Below are positions 35,763 to 44,343 of a stretch of 64,000 bases of DNA, one piece after another. Positions within the stretch are counted from its first letter, which is position 1. Each line of letters starts with the position of its first letter. Under the pieces are notes generated by a model, which saw only the letters and a list, made by a program, of their open reading frames with translations, made no database searches and was not told the DNA's origin. The position numbers were made by a program, and so were the translations under genes. The DNA comes from Prevotella aff. ruminicola Tc2-24 (GTDB lineage: Bacteria; Bacteroidota; Bacteroidia; Bacteroidales; Bacteroidaceae): positions 62,001-126,000 of the forward strand of contig NZ_FOIQ01000001.1 in NCBI RefSeq assembly GCF_900110895.1. The letters run 5' to 3'.

Positions 35763-36932
35763 CTATTCGTATTCTTCTTTACTTTTTGTATTATCTAGTA
35801 TACCTATTCCGTCGTGGCTCGCCTGTGTTATCATTAGTTTTCACGCTGCCCGCCTCCCAATGAGGTTTATCATGTGAACGATCCATAGTTTGTTGCTGTA
35901 CCGACTTAGTATCAGTTGTTCCATATGAATCAGGGGTTTCGTAGGTGTACTCACGGCCTGAAGCATTTCTGCTTTGAGATTTCGGTTGCTGACTAGTTGG
36001 AATGCCCTGATCTCTCATAACCTTCCGCCTAGCCGCACGCGAAGTTTGTTTGGAGGTATGATCTACTGCTGTTTTACTCCTTTGATTGCAGCTTTCCCAT
36101 CTCGAATACTTACAGGACTAAAAATCTCAGAAGCGAGACTAGCTCCGGCAATAAATCTGTCCTTTGTTGAGGCATTGGAATCAAACACAGTTTTTGCATC
36201 TTCGACGACATCATTAAATGCTTCTGCATACGTTGCTCCTTTAGCTAATGATTTAACACCATTTTTTGCTACAGTCTTTGCAATCTTCCAACCAGCTTTA
36301 ATAGATACTTTTAAGCCATTCCTACCATCAGGGTCAATTGCGTTAACAGGGTCATTTTCGCAATACGCATACGGACTGACGCCGTAGTATTTCTCGCACA
36401 GGGGATCTATCCGATCCCATCTCGCGAGGACGGGGTAGTGCTGGCGGGCGCCGTAGTCGTAGGTGTTCAGGCCGTACATGCCGTCGAACTCCTTGCCGTT
36501 GTACTTATATTGTTGGAAATTGGGGCTCAAGACCATCGCCTTCAGCGTGTCCACGAGCTGGCCGCCGAAGGGGTAGTAGTTCACGCGCTGCTTCATCGCA
36601 CCCGTCGAGGTCACCGTCTCACGCACCGTGCCCAGATGGTCCTTGTTCTGGTAGTAGAACGCGAAGTTGTCCGTCGTGCCGCTGGCCGTCGCCTGGGCAT
36701 AGCCGCCGTCGAAGAGGTACTTGTCGATCTTGCCGTTCCTCACCACCAGGCTGCCGCCCAGCAGGTAGTCCGTCGGGTCAATCGTACGGGTGATGTTCGC
36801 CTTGGCCGTGTAGTGCACCATGCGCAGCTTCTGGCCCGTCGCACTGTAGACGTACTTCGTGATGCTGCCGTTGGTGAAGTAGATCTTCTGAGGGTTGCCG
36901 CTCAGGTCGTAGGTATAGCTATCGCTTATCAT
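35763..36932 (-). pseudogene. Rhs cassette A: truncated Rhs core with nuclease-like tip, two frameshifts
   Basis: From the ATG at 36932 the core runs in frame to KGVKQQ and stops at 36063. Moving one base at the AAAA run (36072-36075) restores TAVDHTSKQTSRAARRKVM, then MRDQGIPTSQQPKSQSRN and DRSHDKPHWEAGSVKT, a recurrent polymorphic-toxin tip I take to be HNH/EndoVII-like. This frame stops at 35791; near 35800 the original frame returns with ILDNTKSKEEYE and ends at 35763, as in relatives that end with a similar Lys-rich tail. A 5-nt slippage loss between GGTAT repeats would explain the second break. The toxin is therefore a decayed gene while its immunity gene is intact. Confidence 0.75.
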
Positions 36933-36995
36933 CTTCCAAACTATATGGTTGATATCGAGGGCAAATATAGGCAATTTGTTTGAAACGGACAAATC
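36361..36995 (-). repeat. Rhs core repeat, copy A (includes promoter)
   Basis: This 635-bp GC-rich block matches copy B over core, start codon and promoter, and copy C over its first 320 bp. It encodes the same Rhs hallmarks and ends with YAYCENDPVNAIDPDG at the tip boundary. Confidence 0.9.
36962..36993 (-). promoter_or_regulatory. Promoter of Rhs cassette A
   Basis: Minus strand TTTG (36990-36993), exactly 20 nt, then TATATTTG (36962-36969). The spacer differs from cassette B by one base. Transcription would start about 25 nt before the ATG at 36932. Confidence 0.8.
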
Positions 36996-37060
36996 TGTGA
37001 GGTAATTTGTGGGTTGGATCGCGAAAATACTCTGTCTCGGCAAAAAAAGAAACGAGTTTC

Positions 37061-37091
37061 TTTGTTATGCGCTCGACTTTTCGTAATTTTG
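37061..37091 (+). promoter_or_regulatory. Promoter of rnpB
   Basis: TTTG (37061-37064), 19 nt, then TAATTTTG (37084-37091). The RNA should begin about 6 nt later at 37097, right at the P1 stem. It stands back to back with the Rhs cassette A promoter. Confidence 0.82.
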
Positions 37092-37096
37092 CAGCC

Positions 37097-37476
37097 GAAA
37101 GCACTGCCACGGTCTGTCGCTGGTGTCTTTGACACGAGAGGAAAGTCCGGGCAGCACAGGGCGCTCCACTTCTGAAAATGGAAGCTATTGGTGACAGTAG
37201 GTGAGGGCAGAAGAAAATAACCGCCTGTACTCCTGATGGAGCAGGTAAGGGTGAGAAGGTGGTGTAAGAGACCACCAGCCAATGGGTGATCATTGGGCTG
37301 TGCCTGCTGGAGGCTGCAAGTTCGCGTATACCACCGTCTGAGGGTTGCCCGCCCGACGGCTTCGGCTACGGTGGAGGGTAGAACGCTTGAGCCATGGGGT
37401 GACTCATGGACTAGATAAATGACAGACACCGGTGCCTGCATCGGTACAGAACCCGGCTTATAGGGGCAGTGCTTTC
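37097..37476 (+). ncRNA. rnpB: RNase P RNA
   Basis: The catalytic RNA that matures tRNA 5' ends. Conserved parts are GAGGAAAGTCCGGGC near 37136 (P4 5' strand, CR-I) and ACAGAACCCGGCTTATAGG near 37446 (CR-V and P4 3' strand). The ends pair perfectly as P1: 37097-37108 with 37465-37476 (GAAAGCACTGCC arm). A T-run follows at 37477 and serves as terminator. About 380 nt, a normal bacterial type A length. Confidence 0.95.
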
Positions 37477-37489
37477 TTTTTTGTTTAAA

Positions 37490-38665
37490 TCAGAAATCTT
37501 TATCTAACAGGATACCACCTTCGGCCTTGAGTGCTTTCAGGTGAAGGCGACCATCTCTCTTAGACAGCACGAACACGGTGGCTATGCTGGGTTCTTCTCC
37601 ACCAGCGATGACGACAGGAAAAGGATGAACGCCTTTCTCTGGTGGCAGGTAGGCATACTCGTGAAGGTCGGCATTGAGGCAGATGTTGAAAGGCGCATTC
37701 GTCAGTAGTCGTCCCCACACATCATGGAGCGGGTCGCATCCCTCATAGCCGTAAAGGGGCACATGGTGGATGAGAACACGATGTTGTGCGTTCTTAAACG
37801 GTGCGGAGCATAACTCACTCTTCAGAAATCCACCCACTTGCTCACGGAACAAATCATTACGGTTCAGATGGGCAAACTGCGGGTTGTCATCACTGCGTGT
37901 CTCTCCGAAGTCTAACATTACAAAACGGGTATTACCCCAATTGAAGGCACCATACAAGGAGCCGTCCAGGAAATGAAGATAGTCGTGGAGATGCCACGAC
38001 CAGGCACCACGCGCCTCGTGGTTTCCTCTCAGGTACAATACGGGGTTCTCTGCAGCATCTACTTTCTCATTGAGAACAGCCAGCATGTCAACAAGATCCT
38101 GTTCGCTGTCGGGCTCAACCAGACAGTCGCCGTTGAAGATGATGAGGTCGGCTGTCACATCCTGTACCTTCTCTGTGAGGGCTGTGATCGTTTCCTCATG
38201 ACGGTGGATATCGTTGTAGATGACGATGCTGAAGTCGTTGTTCTGCAGGTCGGGCATCACAAACGAATAGATCCTGGATCGTGCGGTATCGCCTAAGGTG
38301 ATATGACGATAACGGAAATCCTTGACCTCTTGCGAACAGACACGATAGTAATAACGCTGTTGCGGCTTGAGGTCCGTCAGTGTGATGTGGTGTACCGTAT
38401 TGTTGGCCACCACCTTGCCTTCCTCAACGTGCCAGACGGGGGAGAGTCGGGTAGAGTCGGTGCCGTATTCAACCCAGCTGACTGTCGGTATGTGTGTTGA
38501 CCATGTCACCACCATATCGTTGTTGACCGTTGTCGCTGTCTGGGCGAAAGAGAGTTGTAGGAATGGTCTGAGTGAAAATACAGAGTCAGTCTCCTGAGCT
38601 AACGCAGGAGAAAGACTCTGTATAACAATATAGCAAAAAACCAAAACTTGTCTTGAAAGTCGCAT
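37490..38665 (-). CDS. Secreted metallophosphoesterase with FN3-like N-terminus (purple acid phosphatase type)
   Basis: From the ATG at 38665 the protein has 391 residues and a signal peptide (ending PALAQ). Residues about 25-125 are a fibronectin-like domain (VTWSTHIPTVSWVEYGTDS, LKPQQRYYYRV). The metallophosphatase core shows YNDIHRH, FNGDCLVE, LRGNHEARG, LIHHVPLYG and NADLHEYAY, i.e. the five metal-binding blocks. The upstream in-frame codons overlap the previous gene's 3' end and are rejected. It probably removes phosphate from periplasmic substrates. Confidence 0.86.
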   Translation of the reverse strand: MRLSRQVLVFCYIVIQSLSPALAQETDSVFSLRPFLQLSFAQTATTVNNDMVVTWSTHIPTVSWVEYGTDSTRLSPVWHVEEGKVVANNTVHHITLTDLKPQQRYYYRVCSQEVKDFRYRHITLGDTARSRIYSFVMPDLQNNDFSIVIYNDIHRHEETITALTEKVQDVTADLIIFNGDCLVEPDSEQDLVDMLAVLNEKVDAAENPVLYLRGNHEARGAWSWHLHDYLHFLDGSLYGAFNWGNTRFVMLDFGETRSDDNPQFAHLNRNDLFREQVGGFLKSELCSAPFKNAQHRVLIHHVPLYGYEGCDPLHDVWGRLLTNAPFNICLNADLHEYAYLPPEKGVHPFPVVIAGGEEPSIATVFVLSKRDGRLHLKALKAEGGILLDKDF

Positions 38666-38685
38666 GATGCTTCTTTTCTGATGAT

Positions 38686-39957
38686 TTAGAATCGATGGTT
38701 CAGGAAATCCTTGACATCCGTCCATCGGTAATAAGGCTCACAATCCGTCTTTACCGGGATGGTGGTCTCGTTCTCGTTGAGCAGGAACTTCACCAGCACA
38801 TCTTTCGCATCTGTCTTCCGATAGAACACCATCTGGATATTGGCGGCCATGGGAATGATCTTGTCGATGGAGATGTACTTGTACAGATTCTGGATGTCGG
38901 TTGTTCCACCCATGGCCTCTTTTAATCCCAACAGATAAGCCAGTGGCAGTACCGAACTGTCATGACTGAAGCGGAGGGTCACAGAGGGTTCTCCTGCGAG
39001 GATCACCTGGTCGGCTTTGCTGACGATGCTGTCGAGCACCTCTTTCTGTTGCAGGTAGATGGGGGTTGATCCGGGTACGAGTCCCGTAGACAACAGCCAT
39101 CCAGCGTTATAGCCTGTCCACATGTTAAAGAGTTCTTCCTTCGTGAACACGTCTATCAGGGAGATGTTGAGCTCTGGCACGTTCTGCAGATCCTCTGCCA
39201 CATTGTAGAGGGCCTTCATCAGTTCTCTGCCGTCGATGAACTGTTTCGCACGAGTCTGGTCGGTGAACAGTGATGTCATCAGTCGGGCGGGGTCGTGAGC
39301 ACCCTCGAAGATCGTCGACCGCTGCTGTTCATAGACCTCACTCTGAGGTGTAGCAGCTGGTTTGATGCTGAGATCCTCGACCACGAACTTCATATCGTGT
39401 TTACTGGCATCCATAGCGATGTCCAGTGCAGGGTTCTGTGCCTTCAGCTCCTGACAGAAATAGAACATGCTCAGCATGCAACGGCGTGAGGTCGATGATT
39501 TCGCATCGATCTTCAAGGGTTGTGACAGCAGTTCGGTGAAACGCTCATACATACGGTGGGCGATCTCCCGGTGCTGACGTGCGCCAAGCTTAGACAGGTC
39601 GCCATCACGGTTCCAGGCGTCTGCGTAGCCAATGCGTAACTTGCTTAGCACGTCCTCGCCTTTGGCGGTGAGGATACCAAACTGCCGGGCACTGTCGAGT
39701 TTGTTGATGGCCGTGACATAGTAGTCGTTGTGTGACATATAGCGTGAGCCATGTCGACCGTAATGACTAATGTAGAATGGCACATATCCCTTGGGAGCGG
39801 GTGTCAGTACCTTCTGACTAGGACCGGGATAGGCGAAATAGTTAGATCCCGTGCGGTAGATATCGTTGAAGATCTCTTCCTGGGATGTCTGTGCCTGTGC
39901 GGTCAGAGCAGTCAGTAAGGCGATTGCCCATAAAACAGGTCTGCGATTCTTCATCAT
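38686..39957 (-). CDS. Histidine acid phosphatase (branch 2), secreted
   Basis: A 423-residue protein with a signal peptide (ending TAQAQ). ISHYGRHGSRYMSHNDYY near 63 has the RHGxR catalytic loop, and RFSHDSSVLPLAYLLG near 325 has the HD proton donor. Such enzymes act on phosphomonoesters, including phytate. It is a local duplicate of the next gene (shared layout and about 4 bp apart). Exact substrate is not readable. Confidence 0.86.
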   Translation of the reverse strand: MMKNRRPVLWAIALLTALTAQAQTSQEEIFNDIYRTGSNYFAYPGPSQKVLTPAPKGYVPFYISHYGRHGSRYMSHNDYYVTAINKLDSARQFGILTAKGEDVLSKLRIGYADAWNRDGDLSKLGARQHREIAHRMYERFTELLSQPLKIDAKSSTSRRCMLSMFYFCQELKAQNPALDIAMDASKHDMKFVVEDLSIKPAATPQSEVYEQQRSTIFEGAHDPARLMTSLFTDQTRAKQFIDGRELMKALYNVAEDLQNVPELNISLIDVFTKEELFNMWTGYNAGWLLSTGLVPGSTPIYLQQKEVLDSIVSKADQVILAGEPSVTLRFSHDSSVLPLAYLLGLKEAMGGTTDIQNLYKYISIDKIIPMAANIQMVFYRKTDAKDVLVKFLLNENETTIPVKTDCEPYYRWTDVKDFLNHRF

Positions 39958-39961
39958 GACG

Positions 39962-41269
39962 CTATTTCTTCTTGATCTTATCCTTATATGTGATGTTTGC
40001 CTGTTTCAGCATGTTCCTGTAGTAGCTCTCCACATCCTTCCAGTGATAGTATGGGAAGCAATCGGTTGTGATGGGGATGGATGTCTCGTTCTCATTCATC
40101 AGGAACTTCACAAGGATATCGTCTGAACCCTGCTTACGGAAGAAGATGAGCTGGATATTACCGGCCATCGGAATCAGACGGAAGAGGGCAAAGTGATTGT
40201 GCAGGTCTTCCATGTCGTCAGTACCCTGCATGGCCTCTTTCATACCGAGAATAAAGGCGAAGGGCAGTACTGTGCTGTCGTGTCCGAAGCGCAGGCGTAC
40301 GCCGCTCTTCCCAGACTTGATCATGAGGTCGGCCTCGTCGAGGAAGTTTATCAGCAGCGGATAGTGGGCGTAGTGGTTGGGCTGTGCACCAGGCATCAGA
40401 CCTTCCCAGAGGCACCAGCTTGCGTTATAGGCACGGAAACCATCGATGAACTCATCGTCGGTGAACAGGTCGTTGAACGACAGGTTCAGCTCCGGCAGAC
40501 AGTACATGTCGGCTGCAATGTTCCACAGGGCGTCGGTGAACTTATAATGATCGATGAACTTACCGGCTGCCTCAGGGTTCGTGAACAACAGTTCGAACTG
40601 ATGGCGGCCGTTGAGCATCTTGTGACGGAACACGTCGAGTTTCTCGTACAATGCATCATCTTTGTCCGACTTAGGGATGACGATGCTGTCGTTGGCAATC
40701 ATGTAATACATGTCGTGTTCACTGGCATCCATCGAGATGTTCAGACTGGGGTTCATGCTGATCATCTCCTGACAGAAGTTAGCCATGCTGAGCATACAGC
40801 GTCTGACGGTAGAGGAGTTGGCTTTGACGTCGATGGCCTGATTCATCAGTGACGGATAGTTCACCATCAGACGGTGTGCGATGGCGCGGTGCTGACGACC
40901 ACCCAGCTCTGTCAGGTCTCCGTCGCGATGCCAAGCGTTGGCGGCAGCCACGTTCAGTCGCTGCAGGATCTCCTTACCGTATTCCGTGAGCAGTCCCTGA
41001 GCCTGTGCGGTGTCCATCTTACCGATGGTGTACTTGTAATGCTTGTCGCTCGTCATATATCTGGCACCATGACGTCCGTAATGGGTTACGTAGAACGGCT
41101 CATAACCATCGGGAGCAGGGGTGATATGCCCTGACGGGTTGGGATAGTTACAATAGTTGCCAGTTGCCAGATCGAGATGAGCCATCAGCTCTGTTCTGGA
41201 AGTTTGAGCCTGAGCGGCAAGACAAAGTCCTGCCGCCAGACACATCATAGAGGTTTTGATCAATTTCAT
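39962..41269 (-). CDS. Histidine acid phosphatase (branch 2), secreted, paralogue
   Basis: A 435-residue protein with a signal peptide (ending AAQAQ). VTHYGRHGARYMTSDKHY near 61 holds the RHGxR loop and RFGHDSTVLPFAFILG near 325 the HD pair. It is clearly related to the gene at 38686 along the whole length, so the pair arose by tandem duplication. It follows the GH18 gene by 43 bp and may belong to the same transcript as the sugar-use locus. Confidence 0.86.
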   Translation of the reverse strand: MKLIKTSMMCLAAGLCLAAQAQTSRTELMAHLDLATGNYCNYPNPSGHITPAPDGYEPFYVTHYGRHGARYMTSDKHYKYTIGKMDTAQAQGLLTEYGKEILQRLNVAAANAWHRDGDLTELGGRQHRAIAHRLMVNYPSLMNQAIDVKANSSTVRRCMLSMANFCQEMISMNPSLNISMDASEHDMYYMIANDSIVIPKSDKDDALYEKLDVFRHKMLNGRHQFELLFTNPEAAGKFIDHYKFTDALWNIAADMYCLPELNLSFNDLFTDDEFIDGFRAYNASWCLWEGLMPGAQPNHYAHYPLLINFLDEADLMIKSGKSGVRLRFGHDSTVLPFAFILGMKEAMQGTDDMEDLHNHFALFRLIPMAGNIQLIFFRKQGSDDILVKFLMNENETSIPITTDCFPYYHWKDVESYYRNMLKQANITYKDKIKKK

Positions 41270-41312
41270 TTTTCAGATATTAATAGTTGTTGTTGTTTCC
41301 AGTAGCGACTGC

Positions 41313-42425
41313 TTAATAGCCCCAGAGCCCTTTCCTCAGAGCCTTGCGAAGCGTACCATTGCTGTCGTCATGATCGTACGACCATACCATTGCGCCACCC
41401 AGTCCCTTGTTCTTGATGTACTTACACTTGGCTGCGATGGATGATGCGTTCTCGAAGGAACAGATGTTGGTTGTCTGACCTTTCCATACGAGGTAGGGCA
41501 CACAAGCATCGTCATCCCACTTCTCTGTGTACTTATCCTTCTTCTCGATAAGCTTCTTGACTTCAAAGTAAGACACGTCTGCCTTGAGTTCGCTGTTGCT
41601 TCCGTTGGCATGACCATAGAAAGGAATACCCATCAGAATCTTTGAGGCGGGAACGCCAGCGTCCATATAGTCAATCATTGACGAGTTGCATGAGCCTTTA
41701 GTCATAGATGACGAGTGCAGCGGTGCATTGTGGTATGGGGGATCACCCATGTCGTAGGTCATGATATTCACAAAGTCGACATACTTAGACAGTCCCTTCA
41801 TGTCGTAATAATCGGGATGCTTTGCGCTCACGTCGATAGACAAGATCTTCGGACGACTCTTGTAATACTTATCGAAGGTCTCACGGAAAGTCTTCATCAT
41901 CTTGGTGAGGTTAGCCTTATCGCTCGAGCTGTATCCAATATTATTGGAAGTAGCCTTTCCGGGATATTCCCAGTCGATATCGACGCCGTCGAGTCCGTAA
42001 GTATCAATCAGCTTACTGCACTGGCTGATGAACTTCTTCACCTTGTTGTCGTCTCTTGCTACCTGACTGAATCCGTCGACACCCCAGCCGCCGACCATGA
42101 GGATGATCTTCACGTTACTGTTGGTCTTGTTTCTGTGTTCAACGATCTTGTTCAGATACTGAGCAGCTTGCTTGCTAACGAGAGTGCCATCGAAAGAACT
42201 GTTGAAGACAGTCTTAGAGACGATGACATGTGTCATGTAAGAGAGATCGGGTAAGGTTTCTGGTTTTCTCCAGAAGTAGGCGATAGGCATTTCTGAAGAC
42301 CCCCGAGTAATCTCGGTCTCTGACTCATTTGTTGCGGGGTTGCCTGATGTCAGGAGCTCCGGCTCGTCTGATGAACAGCTAAAGAACATAGCTGACACCA
42401 TGAAAAAGGATAAAAGCTTTTTCAT
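41313..42425 (-). CDS. GH18 chitinase-like surface lipoprotein
   Basis: A 370-residue lipoprotein (MVSAMFFSC) with an acidic run after the Cys (SSDEPE), the type of signal that sends Bacteroidetes lipoproteins to the surface. The GH18 barrel has KIILMVGGWG, then GLDGVDIDWEYPG (DxxDxDxE, the last Glu is the acid) and VNIMTYDMG, with WSYDHDDSNG at the end. The chitinase-type motifs suggest cleavage of GlcNAc-beta-1,4 links, in chitin or the core of N-glycans. It is downstream of susD in the same operon. Confidence 0.88.
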   Translation of the reverse strand: MKKLLSFFMVSAMFFSCSSDEPELLTSGNPATNESETEITRGSSEMPIAYFWRKPETLPDLSYMTHVIVSKTVFNSSFDGTLVSKQAAQYLNKIVEHRNKTNSNVKIILMVGGWGVDGFSQVARDDNKVKKFISQCSKLIDTYGLDGVDIDWEYPGKATSNNIGYSSSDKANLTKMMKTFRETFDKYYKSRPKILSIDVSAKHPDYYDMKGLSKYVDFVNIMTYDMGDPPYHNAPLHSSSMTKGSCNSSMIDYMDAGVPASKILMGIPFYGHANGSNSELKADVSYFEVKKLIEKKDKYTEKWDDDACVPYLVWKGQTTNICSFENASSIAAKCKYIKNKGLGGAMVWSYDHDDSNGTLRKALRKGLWGY

Positions 42426-42462
42426 AATTGTTTTTTTTAAGATTGATGTTTATTGATTGAAT

Positions 42463-44331
42463 TTACCAGCCATAAGTCTGGCTTAATGTATAGCCGCGCT
42501 GACCATAGTCGTCGATCTGCTGCTGACCGATAGGTGCGAGGTAGTTACGATCGGAGAACGGCTCACGGTTGGTAGCGTTACGTACCACGTAGAAGCCGAC
42601 CATCTCACTGGCGTTAGTGCCATCGTAGGTCACTCGAGTACCATCTTTCTTCTGGACAGTCAGAACACCGATCAACTTATCAAGATACTCGTTGGTATCG
42701 TTGTTTGGCATCACGATCTCCTTCGAGAAGTCGATCCACGGTCCGAGGTAGTTATCGGGGTTACGGTCGTAGTCCATGTAGTTGAGCTTGTGCCAACGGC
42801 GCAGGTCCTTGATGCGAGAGCCTTCGTTGAAGAGCTCCATGCGACGCTCACGTCTGATCTCCCAGAGAAGGGCAGGCACGTCGCTGTCGCGATCAGGATC
42901 CTCAGGAATGGCGTTGATGTTCAGGGCAACGGTCTGTTGTACGCCGCGTGCCTTGGCATCGTCGTCGAGAGGACGCTGACGGATGGCGTTGATGCTCTTG
43001 TCGATATCCTCCTGAGTGACAGCAGCACCACCATAGCTCAGAGCCAACTCTTCCTTAGCCTCGATCCAGTTAAGTACGATCTCACCCAGACGCATCAGAG
43101 GCGCGTCGTTCTCGTTGAAGTCGGAGTACCAAGTAGGCTTGATGACGTTATGGGTAGCCTCAAAATACTGGAGAGCCTCTTTCGACGCATACTTATAGTG
43201 GTAGATGAGCGACGAAGAGTTGACATCCGGCTTATTGTAGAAACAAGCATCGAAGCGCGGGTCACGTGTCTTGGTCAGATTAGCCAGACTGAAGTCGTTG
43301 GCGCCCTCGATTGTTGAGATGCTGGCGGGCTTGCCATCGTTACAGTTGAATGCCTTGATGAAGGCCAGGCTCACACCTGTCTCACTCTCAGAACCACCAT
43401 TGTATGAACCGATGGCATGAGTGATGTTCAGGGATGCGTCGTAGTGGCGGTAGAACAGCACCTCACTGTTGCTGCTCAGATCGAACGAAGCGAACAGGCT
43501 CTTGAAATCGCTGTCGAAGCTCCACTTACCGCTGTTGATAACCATATCACCAGCCTTTACTGCGAGTTCCAGGTATTTCTTCGCACGGGCAGCATCGCCA
43601 CCGCCACGCTCTGTACCATGATACTTCTGCCATGTTCCCTCGTTGAGCATGAAGCGGCTGATATATCCGGCTGCGATATACTTGTTGAGGAACAGAGCAC
43701 CATCGTTCTCGCGCATGTTGTCGAGTGCATAGTTGAAGAGCACATACACACTGTCCATCACGGCTCCGCGTGCGTCACGATCCTTATACATCGTTTCGGG
43801 GTCATCGTCCTTGACAACATCAGCAAAGTAGGGCACATCACCATATACGCTGACAAGGTCGGCATACTGGAATCCTTTCAAGAATTTGGCCACACCCATC
43901 CAGTGACGATAGGCCTCCTCGTCGATATTGTTCTTGGCGACAGTGTTCAGACGGTCGATGAAGATGTTCAGTGAGCGGATCAGACCGAAGCCCCATGTCG
44001 GACCGTAGTACTCTGAAGAGCAGCCGCGTGACTCGCTCTTCGATCCCAGAGATGTCGGAACCTTATTGGTGAAGTACGACTGTGTACCCTCGCTGACGAA
44101 GTCGTCGCAGAATCCTGTCGAATAGGAATATGCCCAGTCACGATCCCATTCTAAGCCATATCCTGGGAAGAAGGTCTCGTAGAAGTGGTTGGCATAGGAG
44201 CGCAGATCGTTCTCCGAGCGCCAATAGTTAGTATCTTCCATCGTGGTGAGCGACTCTCTGTCGAGCAGGTCGCTACATCCGCAGGTTACAAATGCGGTGG
44301 AAATCAGTAGATATTTTATAGTCTTTTTCAT
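42463..44331 (-). CDS. SusD/RagB-family nutrient-binding lipoprotein
   Basis: A 622-residue lipoprotein (STAFVTCGC, then SDLLDRESLTTMEDTNYW, the classical SusD opening). The TPR-rich helical fold and ALLWEIRRERRMELFNEGSRIKD near 485 are typical. SusD forms the lid on the SusC channel at the cell surface and captures glycans. It starts 12 bp after the SusC stop. Confidence 0.93.
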   Translation of the reverse strand: MKKTIKYLLISTAFVTCGCSDLLDRESLTTMEDTNYWRSENDLRSYANHFYETFFPGYGLEWDRDWAYSYSTGFCDDFVSEGTQSYFTNKVPTSLGSKSESRGCSSEYYGPTWGFGLIRSLNIFIDRLNTVAKNNIDEEAYRHWMGVAKFLKGFQYADLVSVYGDVPYFADVVKDDDPETMYKDRDARGAVMDSVYVLFNYALDNMRENDGALFLNKYIAAGYISRFMLNEGTWQKYHGTERGGGDAARAKKYLELAVKAGDMVINSGKWSFDSDFKSLFASFDLSSNSEVLFYRHYDASLNITHAIGSYNGGSESETGVSLAFIKAFNCNDGKPASISTIEGANDFSLANLTKTRDPRFDACFYNKPDVNSSSLIYHYKYASKEALQYFEATHNVIKPTWYSDFNENDAPLMRLGEIVLNWIEAKEELALSYGGAAVTQEDIDKSINAIRQRPLDDDAKARGVQQTVALNINAIPEDPDRDSDVPALLWEIRRERRMELFNEGSRIKDLRRWHKLNYMDYDRNPDNYLGPWIDFSKEIVMPNNDTNEYLDKLIGVLTVQKKDGTRVTYDGTNASEMVGFYVVRNATNREPFSDRNYLAPIGQQQIDDYGQRGYTLSQTYGW

Positions 44332-44343
44332 TGCTCGGATGCT

